In this document: positions 41,991 to 54,720 of the stretch, one piece after another
Numbering within the stretch: position 1 is the stretch's first letter
Layout: every line of letters starts with the position of its first letter
NCBI GenBank assembly: GCA_023159155.1
Contig: JAJNNX010000023.1
Span: 124,001-188,000 of the forward strand
From: Ustulina deusta
Lineage: Eukaryota; Ascomycota; Sordariomycetes; Xylariales; Xylariaceae
DNA: 64,000 nt
Reading direction: 5' to 3'
The notes under the pieces: generated by a model
Seen by the model: only the letters and a program-made list of their open reading frames with translations
Database searches by the model: none
Told to the model about the DNA's origin: nothing
Translations under genes and position numbers: made by a program

Positions 41991-42849
41991 CAGCTCAGCA
42001 ATGAGTGAGTTCTCGCCTGGTGGTTGCCCTTCGCTAGCTAAGGTAAGGTAGCAATGTAGTCTAGAATCTTATAGAAATCTTAGGTAAATATGAGGTATTA
42101 AGGTAGTAAGAAAGGAAGGCTAGCAGTATGAGCGATACCTTTCATGGTTATTTCGCCTTGGGCATCGGGCGTAACAGTGATAGTGATGCAATGCGACGCG
42201 ACAGGCAGTAGAGTAGAGTACCAGGAGTAGAACGTATGGATGCGGCAGTGTAACGATGCGTGCGACAATGTATGCGACGAAAGGAACCACGATGAGTATG
42301 CGTGCACTACATTTGGAGGAGATGCCGCGATGCGATAGCTGATAGAGTGACGAGTAGACCTGTAGACGTTATGATCGATTAATGATGATGCATGCGTGTA
42401 TATATGTAGGGCATTCGGTGATGCGCTTGGGGGCGGCGCAATTGAATTGTAGAAGGAGATTGGGATGGGACCGGGGATGAACCTGGGTGGGGTATAGGCT
42501 GGCGCGATGGGTCGCGCAAGTGACGTGTCGCACTAGCAGCGGTTTTATGTGGGCCAGGGGGTGGCTTTCCATGCGCAGCGGTTCTGCTCGGCAAAAGTGT
42601 GGCTGTCGAGAACCGGAGGGGGCGGGTCCGTGTCTCGATAAGCAGTAGGTACATGTATGTAGGCAAGGCTTTGAGTACCATTTGCCTAAAAAGGAAATTT
42701 TCCTAGGGTGCAGCCTACTTTTAGGGAAAATAAAATAAAAAATTGTGTGCACGCTAGGTAACAAAACGCCCTGACTATATTAAATTTGTTTATAACGATA
42801 TTTAACATCTAGGTACCAACATACCTATGTACCTACCTAGGTTCTGGGG
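41991..42849. other. no supported gene
   Basis: Two overlapping open minus frames (42369-42764 and 42379-42681) are shadows of each other, low in complexity and unrecognised. Confidence 0.35.
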
Positions 42850-43230
42850 CTTGCCTTTTCGACACCCAAATCGACCCTGGTTGACTCGATCGGCTCAAGA
42901 TTACGAAGGATGCCAACTCAAGGTCGACGTTGCCCGAACCTGCCTAAGCCGATGGGGTCAGGTTGTTGCCATTAACCAAGACCCTCGATTTGCTACCGAT
43001 AAGCCAGAAGATGAGTCTGTTCAACAGGTCCAAGACATTTTGGAGAAATCGACCAGCTCTTCCAGAACCTGGAAAAGGCATTGAAGCGGTATACGAGGCG
43101 CGAAAGAGGACCTCGAGCGCCTCCAAATCCAGGCCATAGCCAGTCGCCCAAAAACTGCACAACCGTCTCAATGCAATCGTCGATCAGAAGAAGACAGGCT
43201 GGGTTATCTTATTTACATTTCATGCCGCTT
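42850..43230 (+). pseudogene. HeLo-domain protein fragment (HET-s/LopB N-terminal type)
   Basis: The plus strand reads DYEGCQLKVDVARTCLSRWG, QVVAINQDPRFATDKPEDES and VQQVQDILEK. After a frame change near 43040 it continues IDQLFQNLEKALKRYTR, then EDLERLQIQAI and KLHNRLNAIVDQKKTGWV-like pieces. This is the order of the fungal HeLo (prion-inhibition and propagation) domain, a membrane-targeting cell-death domain of HET-S-like proteins. The first helix, usually MEALGAVAG-like, is missing, and at least two frameshifts are needed. No downstream prion motif or NACHT is seen nearby, so it is a relic. Confidence 0.75.
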
Positions 43231-44190
43231 ACTTGCCGCTATTACCTAGAGTGTTTTATGGCACAACAGATCTAGCCTCGCACGGACCCTTTTTACCCCG
43301 AGCACTAGGTATAAAAGGTCTTCGCGCGAGGCGAAGAGATTCCTCCTCTCTTCACCACAATTTGGTTTCCCACCCACCGTGCCTCGGCAGTGGTCTGGGT
43401 CTGAGGCTTGGTTGGAATGGATGGAAGGAGGATAGTTTAGGTTGTGTATTTTATTTTTTAGTTAGGGCGGCCATAGGCCTGGCCTACTACGCGGTATTCG
43501 TGCCATACTGAAGGACGCTAGGACCGTACCACGCCGGCGCCCAATGTATTGCCGGATGCAACTTCCTATACATCTATAATAGAGCTCTTGGACGATCGGT
43601 CCTAAAATAATAGACAATTCTAGACACACTCTTAGCGACAAAAATGGCCTAAAGCCGTTTCTGGCGTTCCTTATTCACTGTATGTTTGTAGCATTATTTA
43701 GTTAGAGACGTTATGTAGAGTACATAATATTTCCCGACAATGTTAGCCCTAGTAAATAATTTGGAGCTGGAAGAACCTCGTAGTGAAGTGGAGTGGCTGG
43801 ATCGCGGGAGCAAGCCACTTGTGGCTTATAAGACTACAGCCATGAAAAACACCATGAAAAAGGTGGTGAACCTGTATTGATGAAACAAGGACCTTGCGGC
43901 CCGCCAGCAGCCAAACTAGCAGATGGAGTTTCACATGTTATATTCGGAGTGAACGCTTGTTGTACGGAAGGTCTACGCGTCTACGCGAATACGCGATTAG
44001 GTCGTACGCGCTGAAGACGCCAGTCAAACGCTCTGCGCATGGTGCAGATGATGGGGCCCAGGGGCCGCTCCTTGAAGCTCGTGATGCCGGCCAGTATCAT
44101 TTCCCTGAGCACGTCGATGGGGCGCGTTGTGACGACGCGGAGGATGAAGTCTGTGCTTGTCCATTATTGCAATGTGGCGCTGTGTAGTTG
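43231..44190. other. no supported gene
   Basis: Unrecognised short frames. A GGCGCCCAAT near 43540 weakly resembles the MULE end but diverges at once. Confidence 0.35.
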
Positions 44191-44194
44191 GTCT

Positions 44195-44411
44195 ATGATA
44201 ACCTGGGGTATTTACTGGTGAAGCTTCCATCGCGGGCGTGCGACGGGGAAGGAGCAAAGAATGGTTGAGATTGGCTCACTGGCAGGGCTATGGCTAGAGA
44301 CGCCGCGTCCCACGCCATCATGACAATCGGTAGACAGATTGTGAGCACCGACATGTAGAATTGAAAGGGCCTCTTCGGTTTGGGTGGTCGAGAACCAAAG
44401 TGTGTCGCCAT
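44195..44411 (-). pseudogene. MFS transporter, N-terminal fragment
   Basis: From ATG 44411 the product reads KPKRPFQFYMSVLTICLPIV, then MMAWDAASLAIALPV. This resembles the first transmembrane segment of fungal major facilitator drug/sugar-type transporters (cytosolic basic start, then a helix ending in ALPV). Downstream (44190-44020 minus) another frame is open (FILRVVTTRPIDVLREMILA) but no further transmembrane helices are clear. The rest is lost. Confidence 0.4.
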
Positions 44412-46153
44412 CGTGAGTTATTCCACAGGATTTGTGTGCCGCTCTTGTTTTCCGCTATGACTGCTGATGAAATTGATTGAGTGCATGGCTATAACGAGGG
44501 CTTGGATAAGGGGTTGGAGATGGACTCGAATTAGCAATAATCTTCTATGATTGCTAAGGCCATATGGTCATTCGGAAGCCTTCTAGACCGTTGGGCAGAT
44601 CTAGGTCTAAATATACAACTCTATTGACCTTCGAAACCTCCCAAGGCCGCCACTATGCCTTAGATTAGCGAGTGCTAAATAGCTTCATCGTGACAGTCTT
44701 GGATTATCACCGAGACCTTCATTCCACAGCCTTCAGTGCGTACGACCCCTGCGTAGACCTTCCATACAACAATAGTCACTCAGATTACCCCTTATCGATA
44801 ACTTATGTCATTCGATAACGCTAATTAGATTAGATTACATAGTATCTTATCGATAAAAATTTTAATTAATCTGATTGGCCAATTGAAGCTAAATCTAGAC
44901 TTATTTACAGCCAATCAGAAGCCTAGCCTGATGAGTAGTTACATATCGGATTCAGTCCCTAATACCCGTCACAAGCTGCTGCATCCAACATCCCCGCCAC
45001 CGTTCAACACCTAAAATGTTAAAAAAAAAAAAATTCCTCGTCAAACGGAATCGATTGATATAACTCTCGGGTTATTCTGACCGAAAGGCGCATATTACGA
45101 CAGCTTGCGCCTTCGACTGTGTGGGCCAGCTGTCGTATCCAAGATCTATTCTAGCACTATATTTCATACATCTTGTTATCAATGCTAATCTATTTGTTTA
45201 CTTAGTTCCCTTTCGTAAATCCGTTCGCCCCCGCTCAATAAAATTCAATTCTTTTCACCCGATTTTGCACATGTGCTTGAGTCAGTGCTCAAGCCCCTAC
45301 ACTACCATTCGGTTACGATGCGACCGAAAAACCCCACCGATACCGCTCAAGAAGAAAGGGCCTGTGAAGAAGGATGCGCTGGCTACGATCGCTCCCACAC
45401 CTGCGCCAATCGCTTCTGATCCTGTGACGTCGACGCAGAACGTGCCCGGTCCGCTCCCTACGGCGCAAGCTCTATTTTGTATACTTTCGTTGGACCCTTT
45501 CAGTATCACGCTGGGCACAGGCGGTCTCGTCTGCTCGGGCCATAATCGCAACGCATCGGACGCGTCAAGCAATGCGTCAAGTCGTGCAGACCACATGGAA
45601 CTTGCGCAATACCCTTCTACAATCGGCAATCGGCCGATGCCTAACCCGAATCCGTCGTATTTGACAATGCCCGTCCCTAATCTTGGCCTTACATCCACAG
45701 ATAGAACCGATATAGCAGGGTTAGGTCTATTTCTACCTCGTCCAGTCTAGGTACACTTCCCTAGCCATCGAAAATATTAGCCCCGATTAGTTCCTGCTGG
45801 CTCTAGTTCATGAGGGCCAGCTTCTAAACATAAATTAAGCGGCTAGTCTCCAAACCAACGCATTTACACCAGAACAACTGGCGCTCGCAGTTTCGTTCGG
45901 TAACGACTTCACACGATTAGCCAGCACTTTTGGATCCCATCAGGCCATTTACATCACCAGTCGGCTCATGGCAGGCATTCCAGATTCTGGAACTATGATA
46001 CGACTAATCCAAGGTATTACGCCCACTCAGGCATCCCGGCCATCAGAGCCTATCACGCCCTGTTCGCAATCAATCGATTCTTCAACCTGCTAGTTCTGAG
46101 TCGGGTGGGGTCGACTGGGACCATGTCAACCAACCCCCTCAGCAGAGCCAGCA
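44412..46153. other. unassigned; possible upstream exons of the 46154 gene
   Basis: Two open plus segments look protein-like. One is 45303-45750 (CDRKTPPIPLKKKGPVKKDA, proline- and serine-rich). The other is 45840-46095 (NAFTPEQLALAVSFGNDFTR, then LMAGIPDSGTMIRLIQGITP), lying after an intron-like GTACAC..AATTAAG (about 45752-45838). A stop at the first junction prevents a clean model. An AT-rich, partly palindromic stretch (44790-44930, with two TTATCGATAA copies) contains no gene. Confidence 0.35.
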
Positions 46154-46979
46154 ATGATGATTACCCGCCCCGATTTGATTCTAATCACTGCTGATATGAC
46201 CTGTGCGGATGCGACCGAAAAAGATGAGAACGACCCCGAGAAGTCCAATTCGTGGATAACTTCTTGGGCTTTAGCACAGATCAACAAAAATTACAATAAC
46301 ATTAAGGCCATTATTGAAGTGAATCCATCTAAGGTAAACAGCATTGGCTAGTTCTAATCTAGCACAACCATACACTAATCGTTCTTATAGTACCTATACA
46401 AATGGAATTTAGAACTCAATGTTCCGGTCGCGAAAGACAATAGCCGTATGCGAGATCTGAAGCTAGATTCTGGAGCCACGAACAATGATGGTATGTATAG
46501 ATTCAAGCTGGTTGCCAAAATACAGTGCTAATCTGACATGATCTTAGTTGTCCTTGTCTCAATGATCGGCACCATTCTTCCCAAGGAAATGAAGTGTCAA
46601 AAGTACACGAAAGGGTCCAGATGCTTTAAGCATCGTGACTTTAAGCATCGTATAGTCGCAGAAGGCTTCTTGGGCGGCTCATGCTCGAACTGCCACTACA
46701 ACAATGGTGGCTTGCAGTGCAGCCTCCGCGGCAAAGGTAATATTAATTAAGAAATGTCCCTAACGTTTACTAACATGGACAACAGACAAACCCGATCGCA
46801 AGCCAAAGCGCGCAGATGGCGGCAACTCGGCCCCGATGACGCCCTCCCAGCTTCGAAGCCAAATCATCATACCTGGTCATTCGGACACGATCTTAGATAT
46901 GGCCAGAACGCAAGGAGTTCGGCGTCACGATATCCAGAACATGATCGACATTCTTCAGTCTATTCGTGATCGGCTGTGA
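46154..46979 (+). CDS. four-exon gene, Cys-rich fungal protein of unknown function
   Basis: Exons 46154-46333, 46391-46490, 46548-46736 and 46786-46979 join in frame across three introns of 57, 57 and 49 nt. All are GT..AG, with branch-like ACTAATC, GCTAATC and ACTAACA. The product is 220 residues if translation starts at 46154. It contains a Cys cluster (KCQKYTKGSRCFKHRD, then GFLGGSCSNCHYNNGGLQCS) similar to a Cys-rich module (RC...C..CHY....CSFR) that I recall from repeat-rich fungal genomes. It ends in a helical tail (HDIQNMIDILQSIRDRL). Three introns keeping the frame without a stop argue for a functional or very recently functional gene. The true start may lie upstream (45840-46095). 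Role unknown; the Cys pattern could bind zinc. Confidence 0.65.
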
Positions 46980-49393
46980 ATGCGCTTTTCCGTGCGCTTC
47001 GTGACGGATCTCTTAACACCAACATGTTATCCACGATCGTTCACACTTTACGGATACCGAGTATGAGGTCTGAATTTCGGTCATCATCTTTATCGACACA
47101 AATTATATACTTCGTTGAAGACACTTGATTCTCCCTTCATGTCCTCAGATCTGCACCGCACCCGGCTTGTTGGTTGTCAGACACGCCGTTCTCCACCTCA
47201 AGACACCCCAATGCTGGCCTAACACGACCTCAGGATCTCGTATTCGCAATATTAGGCACATCCCACCCCGCATCTACCCTTGAAGAATCCGATGGCATCG
47301 TCCCTTTCCCCATCGAATGGGCCAGGTCTAAAATAAAGTCCCGTCGCTTCCTGAGATCCTGGAGAAAACGATACGAGACAGCTGAGCCCTCTACACTGGT
47401 AGCGGCAACAACTCCAGCAAATCCAGAGACACCAACCACACGTCACTTGGGCTTACAAGTTTTCCCACGTCAGTAGGACAAGACTCAACTTCACATATTG
47501 ATCTCACGATTTAGCCACCGGAGATTCCCTGTGGGGAACTTTATCCCGGACCTGACCCCTCTAGACCTAATCCTCCACCCTACCAACGGCTTAGCTATTG
47601 TCAGTTGAGGGTACGGTGAATCTCATTGCTGCCACCTTCGAACATCACAAAACAGGCATCAGCGAAGCTGTCACGAGAACCATCAATCAGATCAATCAGA
47701 CAGATTCACCAAGTCCCAGTTACAGCAATGGAAGATCTTTCAAAGCGAGGAAGTTGGATTTTACAACCCTTCGATGAAAGATACAGACGGCTCAGGAGCG
47801 GTGTCCCATGGAAAACAGACAATCTACAATGACGTATGGGCTTTTACCGAGACTAACTCACTTGGCCGCAGTTCAAAGTCAAAAAAAGCTATGTGGACGA
47901 CTTTCCTTCAGGTTACTGCACTCGTCTGGCATACCACTCAGCCCACAGATTTCAAGAAACCTACCTGGCCAATGTATTAGTCAAAATGATCTGCGAGACT
48001 CTCCAAGCACAATTCAAGAACCATAGTGACGCCCTCTATAGTCTGCAAATAGCCTCTTCACGATGTAGGACTCACAACAGGGCAGGCCAATCAGACCATT
48101 TGCTTATCAAAAAGCACTATGCTAACATTGCAAAGCTTATATAGCCAATGATAATATCGCCTTTAATACCCGGGATAATGTTTAGATTCATGTGCAGCTG
48201 CGTGACAGTGAAGCCTTAGCGCATATCCGAGTTCTTGAGTGTGAAGGCAGGGCTGATGTCCGCATAGGTGACATAACTCACGTCCATCACACTCGGGTTC
48301 GTTGCAGTGAAGCCAGGGCTTACATCTGAGTTTGCGACTGTAAAGCTATAGTAGCTCACCGGGTGCGCCATAGCTAATGGGTTCGCGAGGGCGAAGTGCT
48401 GGCTCTTTTCTGGGTGCAAAAATTCGAGGTACAAGGTTTCAATGCGAATGAAGTTAGGATAACAAGCTTTAAGTTGGCTGGATTCAAAACGTCGCTATGG
48501 TCAGTGACGTTTACAGTTAAATATCTCACCAACTTGACGTCGCCTTTAGTAATTCACCGGGTGATGGCAACCAAGTAGGTTAGGTATGCAAAGATCACAG
48601 CTTATGTCGGAAGTGTATACACATGGTGGGCAGTGAGGACTCTGTTTCCTCCACGACGCGACTGATGATTGGGACCCGGTTGACTTGTTTCTTGAGAGAG
48701 TCACGTAGTGCCAGGGGAACGGGGTGCGAAGGCGCGGACTTCGATTCCTAAGTAAATGACTACATAGATAAGCGACTATCTAATAAATACTTCCCATAAC
48801 TATCATGTTAAGAAGACCAAGTTTAGCAACGATTCCAAATGATGCTTCTTATAACTGTTGTGTCAAGGGAACCAAATTCAGGGCCAAATGTGGGCGGACT
48901 GTGGGACTAACTCTGGAGCTTCAACGGCTGACTGTGACAGCCCAATGTGCTCATCGTTTCGATCTCCGAGACGAAACTGGATGATCGGCACCATGCAGAC
49001 TTAAGCTGGGACGCCTCCGATGTTTCGCTACATGACAGTCTACAGAACTCGACGGTGACCTATGTTGCCTCTAGCGCTTAGAGCTAGTTTGGTCTATACT
49101 CAACGTTAAGCTCGTAACAAAACTCGTTGATGGGACCCCGGAACTTAAAGCTACAGTTAGTTGACTTGTATCTTAGAAGTCCTTCTCCGGCTCTAGGTGC
49201 TGGGGAAGAAGGGATGTATTTCTAGAGCTTTGATTCCAAGTATCTTCAAGCTGATCATGGGCACTTGGAGCTAGGCTTTCCCCGTTAGCTGTGGCCGCGC
49301 CGTAGCTTGAGCTCTGGACCTCGTCTGAGTCGCCGTGATCCGCGTGGCTTTAAATATAGGAGGTCAGGATTAGCTTTGCTCGATCTACAATAA
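46980..49393. other. no firm gene; decayed frames and small repeats
   Basis: The plus frame 47174-47476 (no ATG; FAILGTSHPASTLEESDGIV) may splice through GTCAGT..GATTTAG (47469-47514) to PTGDSLWGTL, but a stop follows. The frame 47893-48144 (VKMICETLQAQFKNHSDALY) is unrecognised. Near 48216-48434 a minus frame has a loose ~22-residue repeat (SDVSPGFTATN, ADISPAFTLKN). CTTCCCATAACTATCATGTT near 48790 recurs, altered, near 48845. Confidence 0.35.
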
Positions 49394-50230
49394 TCATATA
49401 TTTCCGTGCGTCTTAAGCCATATGCTGCAACAGTGTGCGGAAATCAATTTCAATTTGACGGATAAAGTGTGAGCCAACGGCCTTGCTAACCTTCCTAAAC
49501 AGCTGACCAGCCGTAGCTTTGCTATCCAGTACCTGACCCTGCACCATCTGTTTAACACGATTCTCCTTGATCCGATGAAGCGTCGCGCGTTCACACAGGC
49601 ACCCTGCGCTCCAGCTGCCCTGACCCCGTGCCAATCCTGCCAGTCGGCCGCCTTGAAGATCCCCGACGGCCTCGTGTTGGGGTGCCATGTCTTCGCCGAC
49701 GAAACAACCTGCGTCAACTGAATTTACATGAACAAGACCGGGTGCAATTGTGTTCGTTCGACCGGAAGCTGACGAGAAGTGCCCAGCTCTACCCGAGGCC
49801 GTCTGCATATCAGCCCAGATGCACTTACCAGTTCACCCGACGACATGGAGGACGGCGAAATCTATGGTGAGATGGGGGCCACCATGCCGGGGCCCTAGGC
49901 GCGACGAGGAGAGGAATTGTGACTGATCATATGCATTGTGATCGGTTGGTCAATATAGGGTGATTTGCGATAGTTTGCCGTAGCTAATTACCAACACACG
50001 ACTTAGTCAATTCTCTTCTACTTCTACCCCTTGTTAACATCCCGAACCTCTCCGTTGTCATGTAATTCCAGCTTGTTCGGAGCCACGTTCAAAGAGTGAT
50101 CAGACTAACCGTTAAGTTAGTATGCTTATTTAATCTACAGTTGGTGCATTGTACACGAGGTAAGAATAAGCACGATTGAACATCGCCTTGGGAAATAAAA
50201 GGCAGACTGTATAAACTATACGTCGATGGG
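49394..50230. other. no supported gene
   Basis: Overlapping minus frames at 49394-49808 are open (up to 131 codons), but I recognise neither product. Confidence 0.35.
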
Positions 50231-50310
50231 TGTCAGATATAAGCGAGTCATGTACGATGGGTTTCATTGATGTATTGATGTGTCTCTCGTCTTGTTGAAG
50301 TGACACGCGT
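50231..50310. repeat. truncated family-2 LTR end
   Basis: TGTCAGATATAAGCGA followed by sequence similar to the start of the LTR at 53893 (GGGTT..ATTGATGTATTGATG). No matching CTGACA end or target duplication is found downstream, so only a fragment remains. Confidence 0.6.
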
Positions 50311-51759
50311 GTGTAGCAAAATTTGTACAGGGGCCTAGGTATATCCGACTTCGGATATCCATTTAATAGATAATTCTACGATCCTCTGCCGTTTTGACTC
50401 CTTTTGAGCCCAATTCAAGCTGGTGTGGGCTGTGGCAGGAAAGCCAGCCGCCGCCAGAACTCCTAATTCAGGGGATAAGGCGTCCTCGCAGCAGGACTGA
50501 TCAACTAACAGGTCCCAGATACTCTCATGTCGTGTTAGTTAGTTCGCGCATCCGATCAACTTACCATCAATCAAGGAAGGTGACAACCTTGTCGGTAATA
50601 TTCAGCTAGAGATAATAAGCGATTCTATGGTTTCCCTGACACTCATCGCCACACCACACAATCGGCGAAGTTGACTAAGTATACAGCCATCTTTTTATAT
50701 GTACCTCATCTTACTTCGGGTCAAAGCAGAGTCCTGACATGCACAGCATATGCCCCACACCTTGGTGTTTGTTGTATTGAATGCATCGCTTTATTTGGGG
50801 CAAACGACTAATCAAACGAGGTTTAAGGCAATAAATAGTATGGACTGTCTAGGCACGGGCGCTTACGTCGTTCTGGCGAGAATCCTCCACCCTGCTAACA
50901 CATTAATCAGTATCGTACCGTGAGCTGGGTCAGATAGAGCCGGTTGCGACAATTGTGTCGTGATGGCATGGAAGTAGGGGGGTAGATCTCGACGACGATC
51001 GTCACAATGGGCCGTATTGCGTTTGTATCTGTAGGCACAACACTTCTCAAGCGTGTTTGTGGTACGGAGATTTTCCAAGTTGCCTGGTTCCTCGGGTAGG
51101 TGCCTATATATCAAATATGGGCTTCCTCATTTCAGCCCTCATCCTTGATTTAGCTACATATGTCAACAAGATCTCCCTAGGACCGCGACGCAACGAGAAA
51201 ATCTTGAGTAGATGGGAAAGGCCAAAAGTGACGCAGCTAAGAGTGTAGGTACGTCGCCCTAGTACCTAGATATGAGTGGCATCCCAGATTTGATGCAAAC
51301 GGGAAGATTAATGTGATCAATTATTCGTTGAGTCTTTGTCTTTCAGGACTTGGAAGCTACGTATATGTATATTATAGGTTTGGAGAATTAAGACAGGACT
51401 GCATGCTATACAAGATGTTTACTTCGACTAGAAAGATCAATGAAATGTTCCCTAGGCTAGTGCCATTCAAACGGAAGGGTATCGGAAAGCAACAAGTGCT
51501 CTCAAACGGACGCCCTCAGCCGGGAGAAAGGTCCCACGCACTCCTACTACTGGTGAAGAGAAATCGGTGGTGTATAAATAATCACGTAATTATTCTGCCT
51601 TTGTTTTGTGATGATTAGACTCGAGTAGTGACCACGTATTCTTTACTGTCTCCATATTGATCCTTGATATCACCCGAATTCCCCTCAGCAACTGACGAAT
51701 AACCCTGTTCAATATGGAAGGACTCCCGTCTAATCTGATGAGCTCGAATCTGCTGGAGA
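50311..51759. other. no supported gene
   Basis: Short unrecognised frames. The last 60 bp may hold a degraded transposase N-terminus, with a TAA just before readable homology. Confidence 0.35.
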
Positions 51760-53206
51760 GCTCCTATCACCACATCTTGAGGGCCAATTGGCTAGTTGGG
51801 CGATTGGCCAGGCCAGATTGGGCTATGCGTCGGCCCTCTTCAAATTCCGGCTATGTGCCCAGAACCTCATCAACGCTGGCGGCGGCACTCACCGGCTTGG
51901 AAAAGCGTGGCATACGCGTTTTTTAGCCCGGCATCCCGAGATTAAGTCTACACGGTCCAAGATTATCGATTATCAACGCGTTAACGGTGCTACAGTTGCC
52001 AACATTAATATATTTTTCGATCGACTTAAGGCTCCGGATATCGCCGCGATACCGCTAGATCGCTACTATAACAGCGACGAAATAGGCATCGGCCAAGGCG
52101 TTGGAGGCGACCATTTTGTGATCTGCGAGGCTACCAGTCGCAAGGCTTTAAAGAAAGATGTTGAAAAAGGTGAATAGATTACGGCTCTGGAGTGTGTGAG
52201 TGCCGGAGGGCTGGTGTTGCCGCCACTCATGAATACGATGCATGGCGCTTTGAGGCATCGCCCAACGGATGGGCCAGTAACGCCATTGTGTTAGAATGGC
52301 TAAAAGACCTCTTTCTACCTCATATCCGCCATCATCACGGCAAGAAATGGGTAGTCTTGGTGTGTGACGGCTAAGAGTCACACGTCAATGACGACTTCCT
52401 CTGGCTCTGTATCGCGAACAAGGTGTGGCTCTGCTTCTATGAGCCTCACTGCAGTCATGTAGTCCAAGCATTAGACGTTGGAGCCTTTGGTTTGGTGAAA
52501 AAGAGGCTCCAGCATTATCCGCGTGACGGCGCAAGTGGCTGTCTTGGCATCAAGCCCTCTAAAGTCGAGGTTATCGAAGCCTTATATAAAGCTAGGCTGG
52601 ACGCTTTAACTCCAGCGGCGATCAAGAGGGCCTGGGCTACAACGGGCATCTGGCCGCGAGATCGCTCGAAGCCGTTATCGTCTAGGTTCGTGATATTAGA
52701 AGAGGAGGGTGTTGCCCGGCCACGCATCGAGGCACCTACACCGGTACAAAGGCCAAAAACACCAGATTTCGCGGCACTTGTGACCCCAGGAGTGTTCCAC
52801 ACGCCTACCAGTGGCCAGACGATCCTCCAGACCAGCCGGAAGATGGCCCTTCAAAGTGTAGCTATTGGGAGTGGTCCTCATAGGCGCTTTTACTTAAAGG
52901 CCGCAAAGGCGCTGGATAATGCTATCACCGAAATTGCGCAATTAAAAGTTTCAAACGCCTCTCTTAGGGCTAAAATTAGTAATGTTAGCAAAAGACTCGT
53001 AAAGCTGTTAAAATCAACCCGAATCAACTATTTGTTCGCATGGCTGATATCAGAAGGGCTAAGCGGAGGTTGAGGGGTCGTATTATATACGACGATGAGG
53101 CCTCAGATTGCGATGTGCCCGAGAGGCCCGATAATACAGTCGACGAGGTTGATAACGATGTAACGGAGGCAGAGGAGTGCATTCAGGTGGGAAAACGCCG
53201 CAGATA
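51760..53206 (+). pseudogene. pogo/Fot1-like transposase, 5'-truncated, with stops and a deletion
   Basis: Homology begins SPHLEGQLASWAIGQARLGY. It passes the CENP-B-type part (LGKAWHTRFLARHPEIKSTR) and the DDE region: NSDEIGIGQGVGGD (first Asp), a TAG for Trp at about 52175, a roughly 50-bp deletion near 52230 with a frameshift, VLVCDG then stop (second Asp), and HVVQALDVGAFGLVKKRL (third Asp). A coiled-coil/basic tail ends VDNDVTEAEECIQVGKRRR at 53206. The stops are Trp-TAG and Gln-TAA/TAG types, consistent with C-to-T mutation. The HTH N-terminus and the left terminal repeat are missing. The closest relative in the window is the copy at 35530. Confidence 0.85.
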
Positions 53207-53289
53207 GCGCCGGCGAGTTTATTAGGCAGTGTTGAGAGACTTCATATGGGCTGGTGTAGATAGGCCGCTGGTGGTCCGTGGGTGGGGTG

Positions 53290-53754
53290 GTTCGTAGCCG
53301 GGGTATGGGCCACCTCAGGGACCTCCAACTAGTCAAAAAACAAGTGAATATTGGCAGCCGTAGCGCCGTTAACTCTTGAATAGTTAATTATCGTGGCTCT
53401 AGTGGTTTTTACGGTTGGATTGCGCTCGAGAAAGTGCTGGTACCACGACTTACCTAGTGTCTTCTTGCTTGAAGCTTGAAGCATATTCTGGGTCACCGCT
53501 TGAAATTTGACGAGAGAAGGTGCGAAGCCCAGTCTAGCCTGGCCAACAGCGCAGTGAACTAATTGAGCTTCTAAGTATGGAGAGATGGCTTCGAAGCTTT
53601 GTTGGGTCTCTTTTCTAGTAGGTATACCATCGATACGGCGTTGTAAATACGTTCTCGGTACACCGAATCTGATTGCTGCACTACGCACTGATTGTCCGAG
53701 TTGAATCGCGCGAATTGTGGCTTCGGCGCGCTTTTCTTGACCGCTCTTTTGCAT
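53290..53754 (-). pseudogene. pogo/Fot1-like transposase, N-terminal half
   Basis: From ATG 53754 (MQKSGQEKRAEATIRAIQLG) it reads an HTH (SVRSAAIRFGVPRTYLQRRI) and a CENP-B-type domain (TLGKSWYQHFLERNPTVKTT), to NIHLFFD, a TAG where relatives have Arg (FFDRLEV), then LEVPEVAHTP near 53300, where homology ends. The catalytic core is missing. It converges with the plus-strand relic ending at 53206. A solo LTR (53893) interrupts its upstream flank. Confidence 0.8.
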
Positions 53755-53892
53755 CGTTAAAAGAATAAAAGAAGACGATTCGATTGATAGTAAAGAGTTG
53801 ATTGTAGAAGAAGAATTGGTGGTGTGGAAGGAAGAGATTGAATACGTGTTGATCGCGTTAATTCGGGTGGCTTGGGTGGCCCGTGAGGAAGT

Positions 53893-54089
53893 TGTCAGAT
53901 ATAAGCGATAGCATGCAATTGGGTTGAATGTGTTGTATTGATTTTTTTGTGTTGATCTAGGTGTCATGTAGTGGTGACCGCGTCTGTCGGCAGAAATGTA
54001 TGGGGACCCCTGTCATCCTGACATGGGTCCGTCATTGGAACCCCCTTCAGTCAATATACCGAATAAGATTATATCCCTTATATCTGACA
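53893..54089. mobile_element. solo LTR, 197 bp (family 2)
   Basis: TGTCAGATATAAG..CTTATATCTGACA with an exact 5-bp target duplication GAAGT (53888-53892 and 54090-54094). It is nearly identical to the reverse complement of the LTR at 25352-25546, so both insertions are recent. No full-length parent element is in the window. Confidence 0.88.
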
Positions 54090-54094
54090 GAAGT

Positions 54095-54552
54095 GGTCCG
54101 TGATGGGGTGGGTTATCTTACCCACAGTAGGTACACCTACCTCATTTGCAGGTAACACTGCTTCCTTCACCTTTATCATCCTATTGCCAGAACGACACCT
54201 CACATCTACCACTGTTAAAGAATCAGCCGTCTTCACCAGAATTGGCACTTTTCTCGATCTTTGGATCTCGTACAAGGGTGACTTCGGGCTCTGATACACA
54301 CCGCTTTAGCTAGATAGCACATTCCGGATCTCGCAACAATTATGTCGTGGTATTAACTTCCACTCAAAATAGACCTAGGTAAGCACCAACCTACCTATTG
54401 CTCCCCACTTTACCTCTGTCGCAATTCCGCGACTATCACCTAAAACTCCTTCCCACAATCTATATGTACGTACCATTTTCTACAAAACATCACTTCACCC
54501 TCTCTTGCGGTACCTAACTCTGTCCTTAGAAACCTTCAATCACTCCTAACGT
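54095..54552 (+). other. probable 5' flank and leader intron of gene B
   Basis: The segment around 54500-54529 (CCTCTCTT, GTACCTAACTCTGTCCTTAG) closely resembles the sequence upstream of gene C (minus strand 63687-63668). It has the form of an intron end with a CTAAC branch site and AG acceptor at 54529. No other gene is seen. Confidence 0.45.
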
Positions 54553-54720
54553 TGACAACCTCAATGCCGTAAAGACCGATTTAGCCATTTCAAGGATTCG
54601 GAGAACGAACGAGAGATAGATTCGCTCAAGATCAGCAGTCTCTCGCCCGACCCCACTATCGGTGGTTCCGCCACGAGCTCTAGTTCTACTCTTGACCCAA
54701 GTCATCTGGGCGCACCCCGC

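Noticed and set aside
42369..42764. 131-codon minus-strand ORF
   Set aside because: Overlapping open frames, low complexity, no start context and no recognised domain.
45121..45750. 209-codon plus ORF as a standalone gene
   Set aside because: Begins with GTG, has no recognised domain and ends at a stop beside an intron-like donor; kept only as a possible exon region.
49394..49808. Two overlapping minus ORFs (107 and 131 codons)
   Set aside because: Both are open by chance in the same GC-richer stretch; neither shows a motif.
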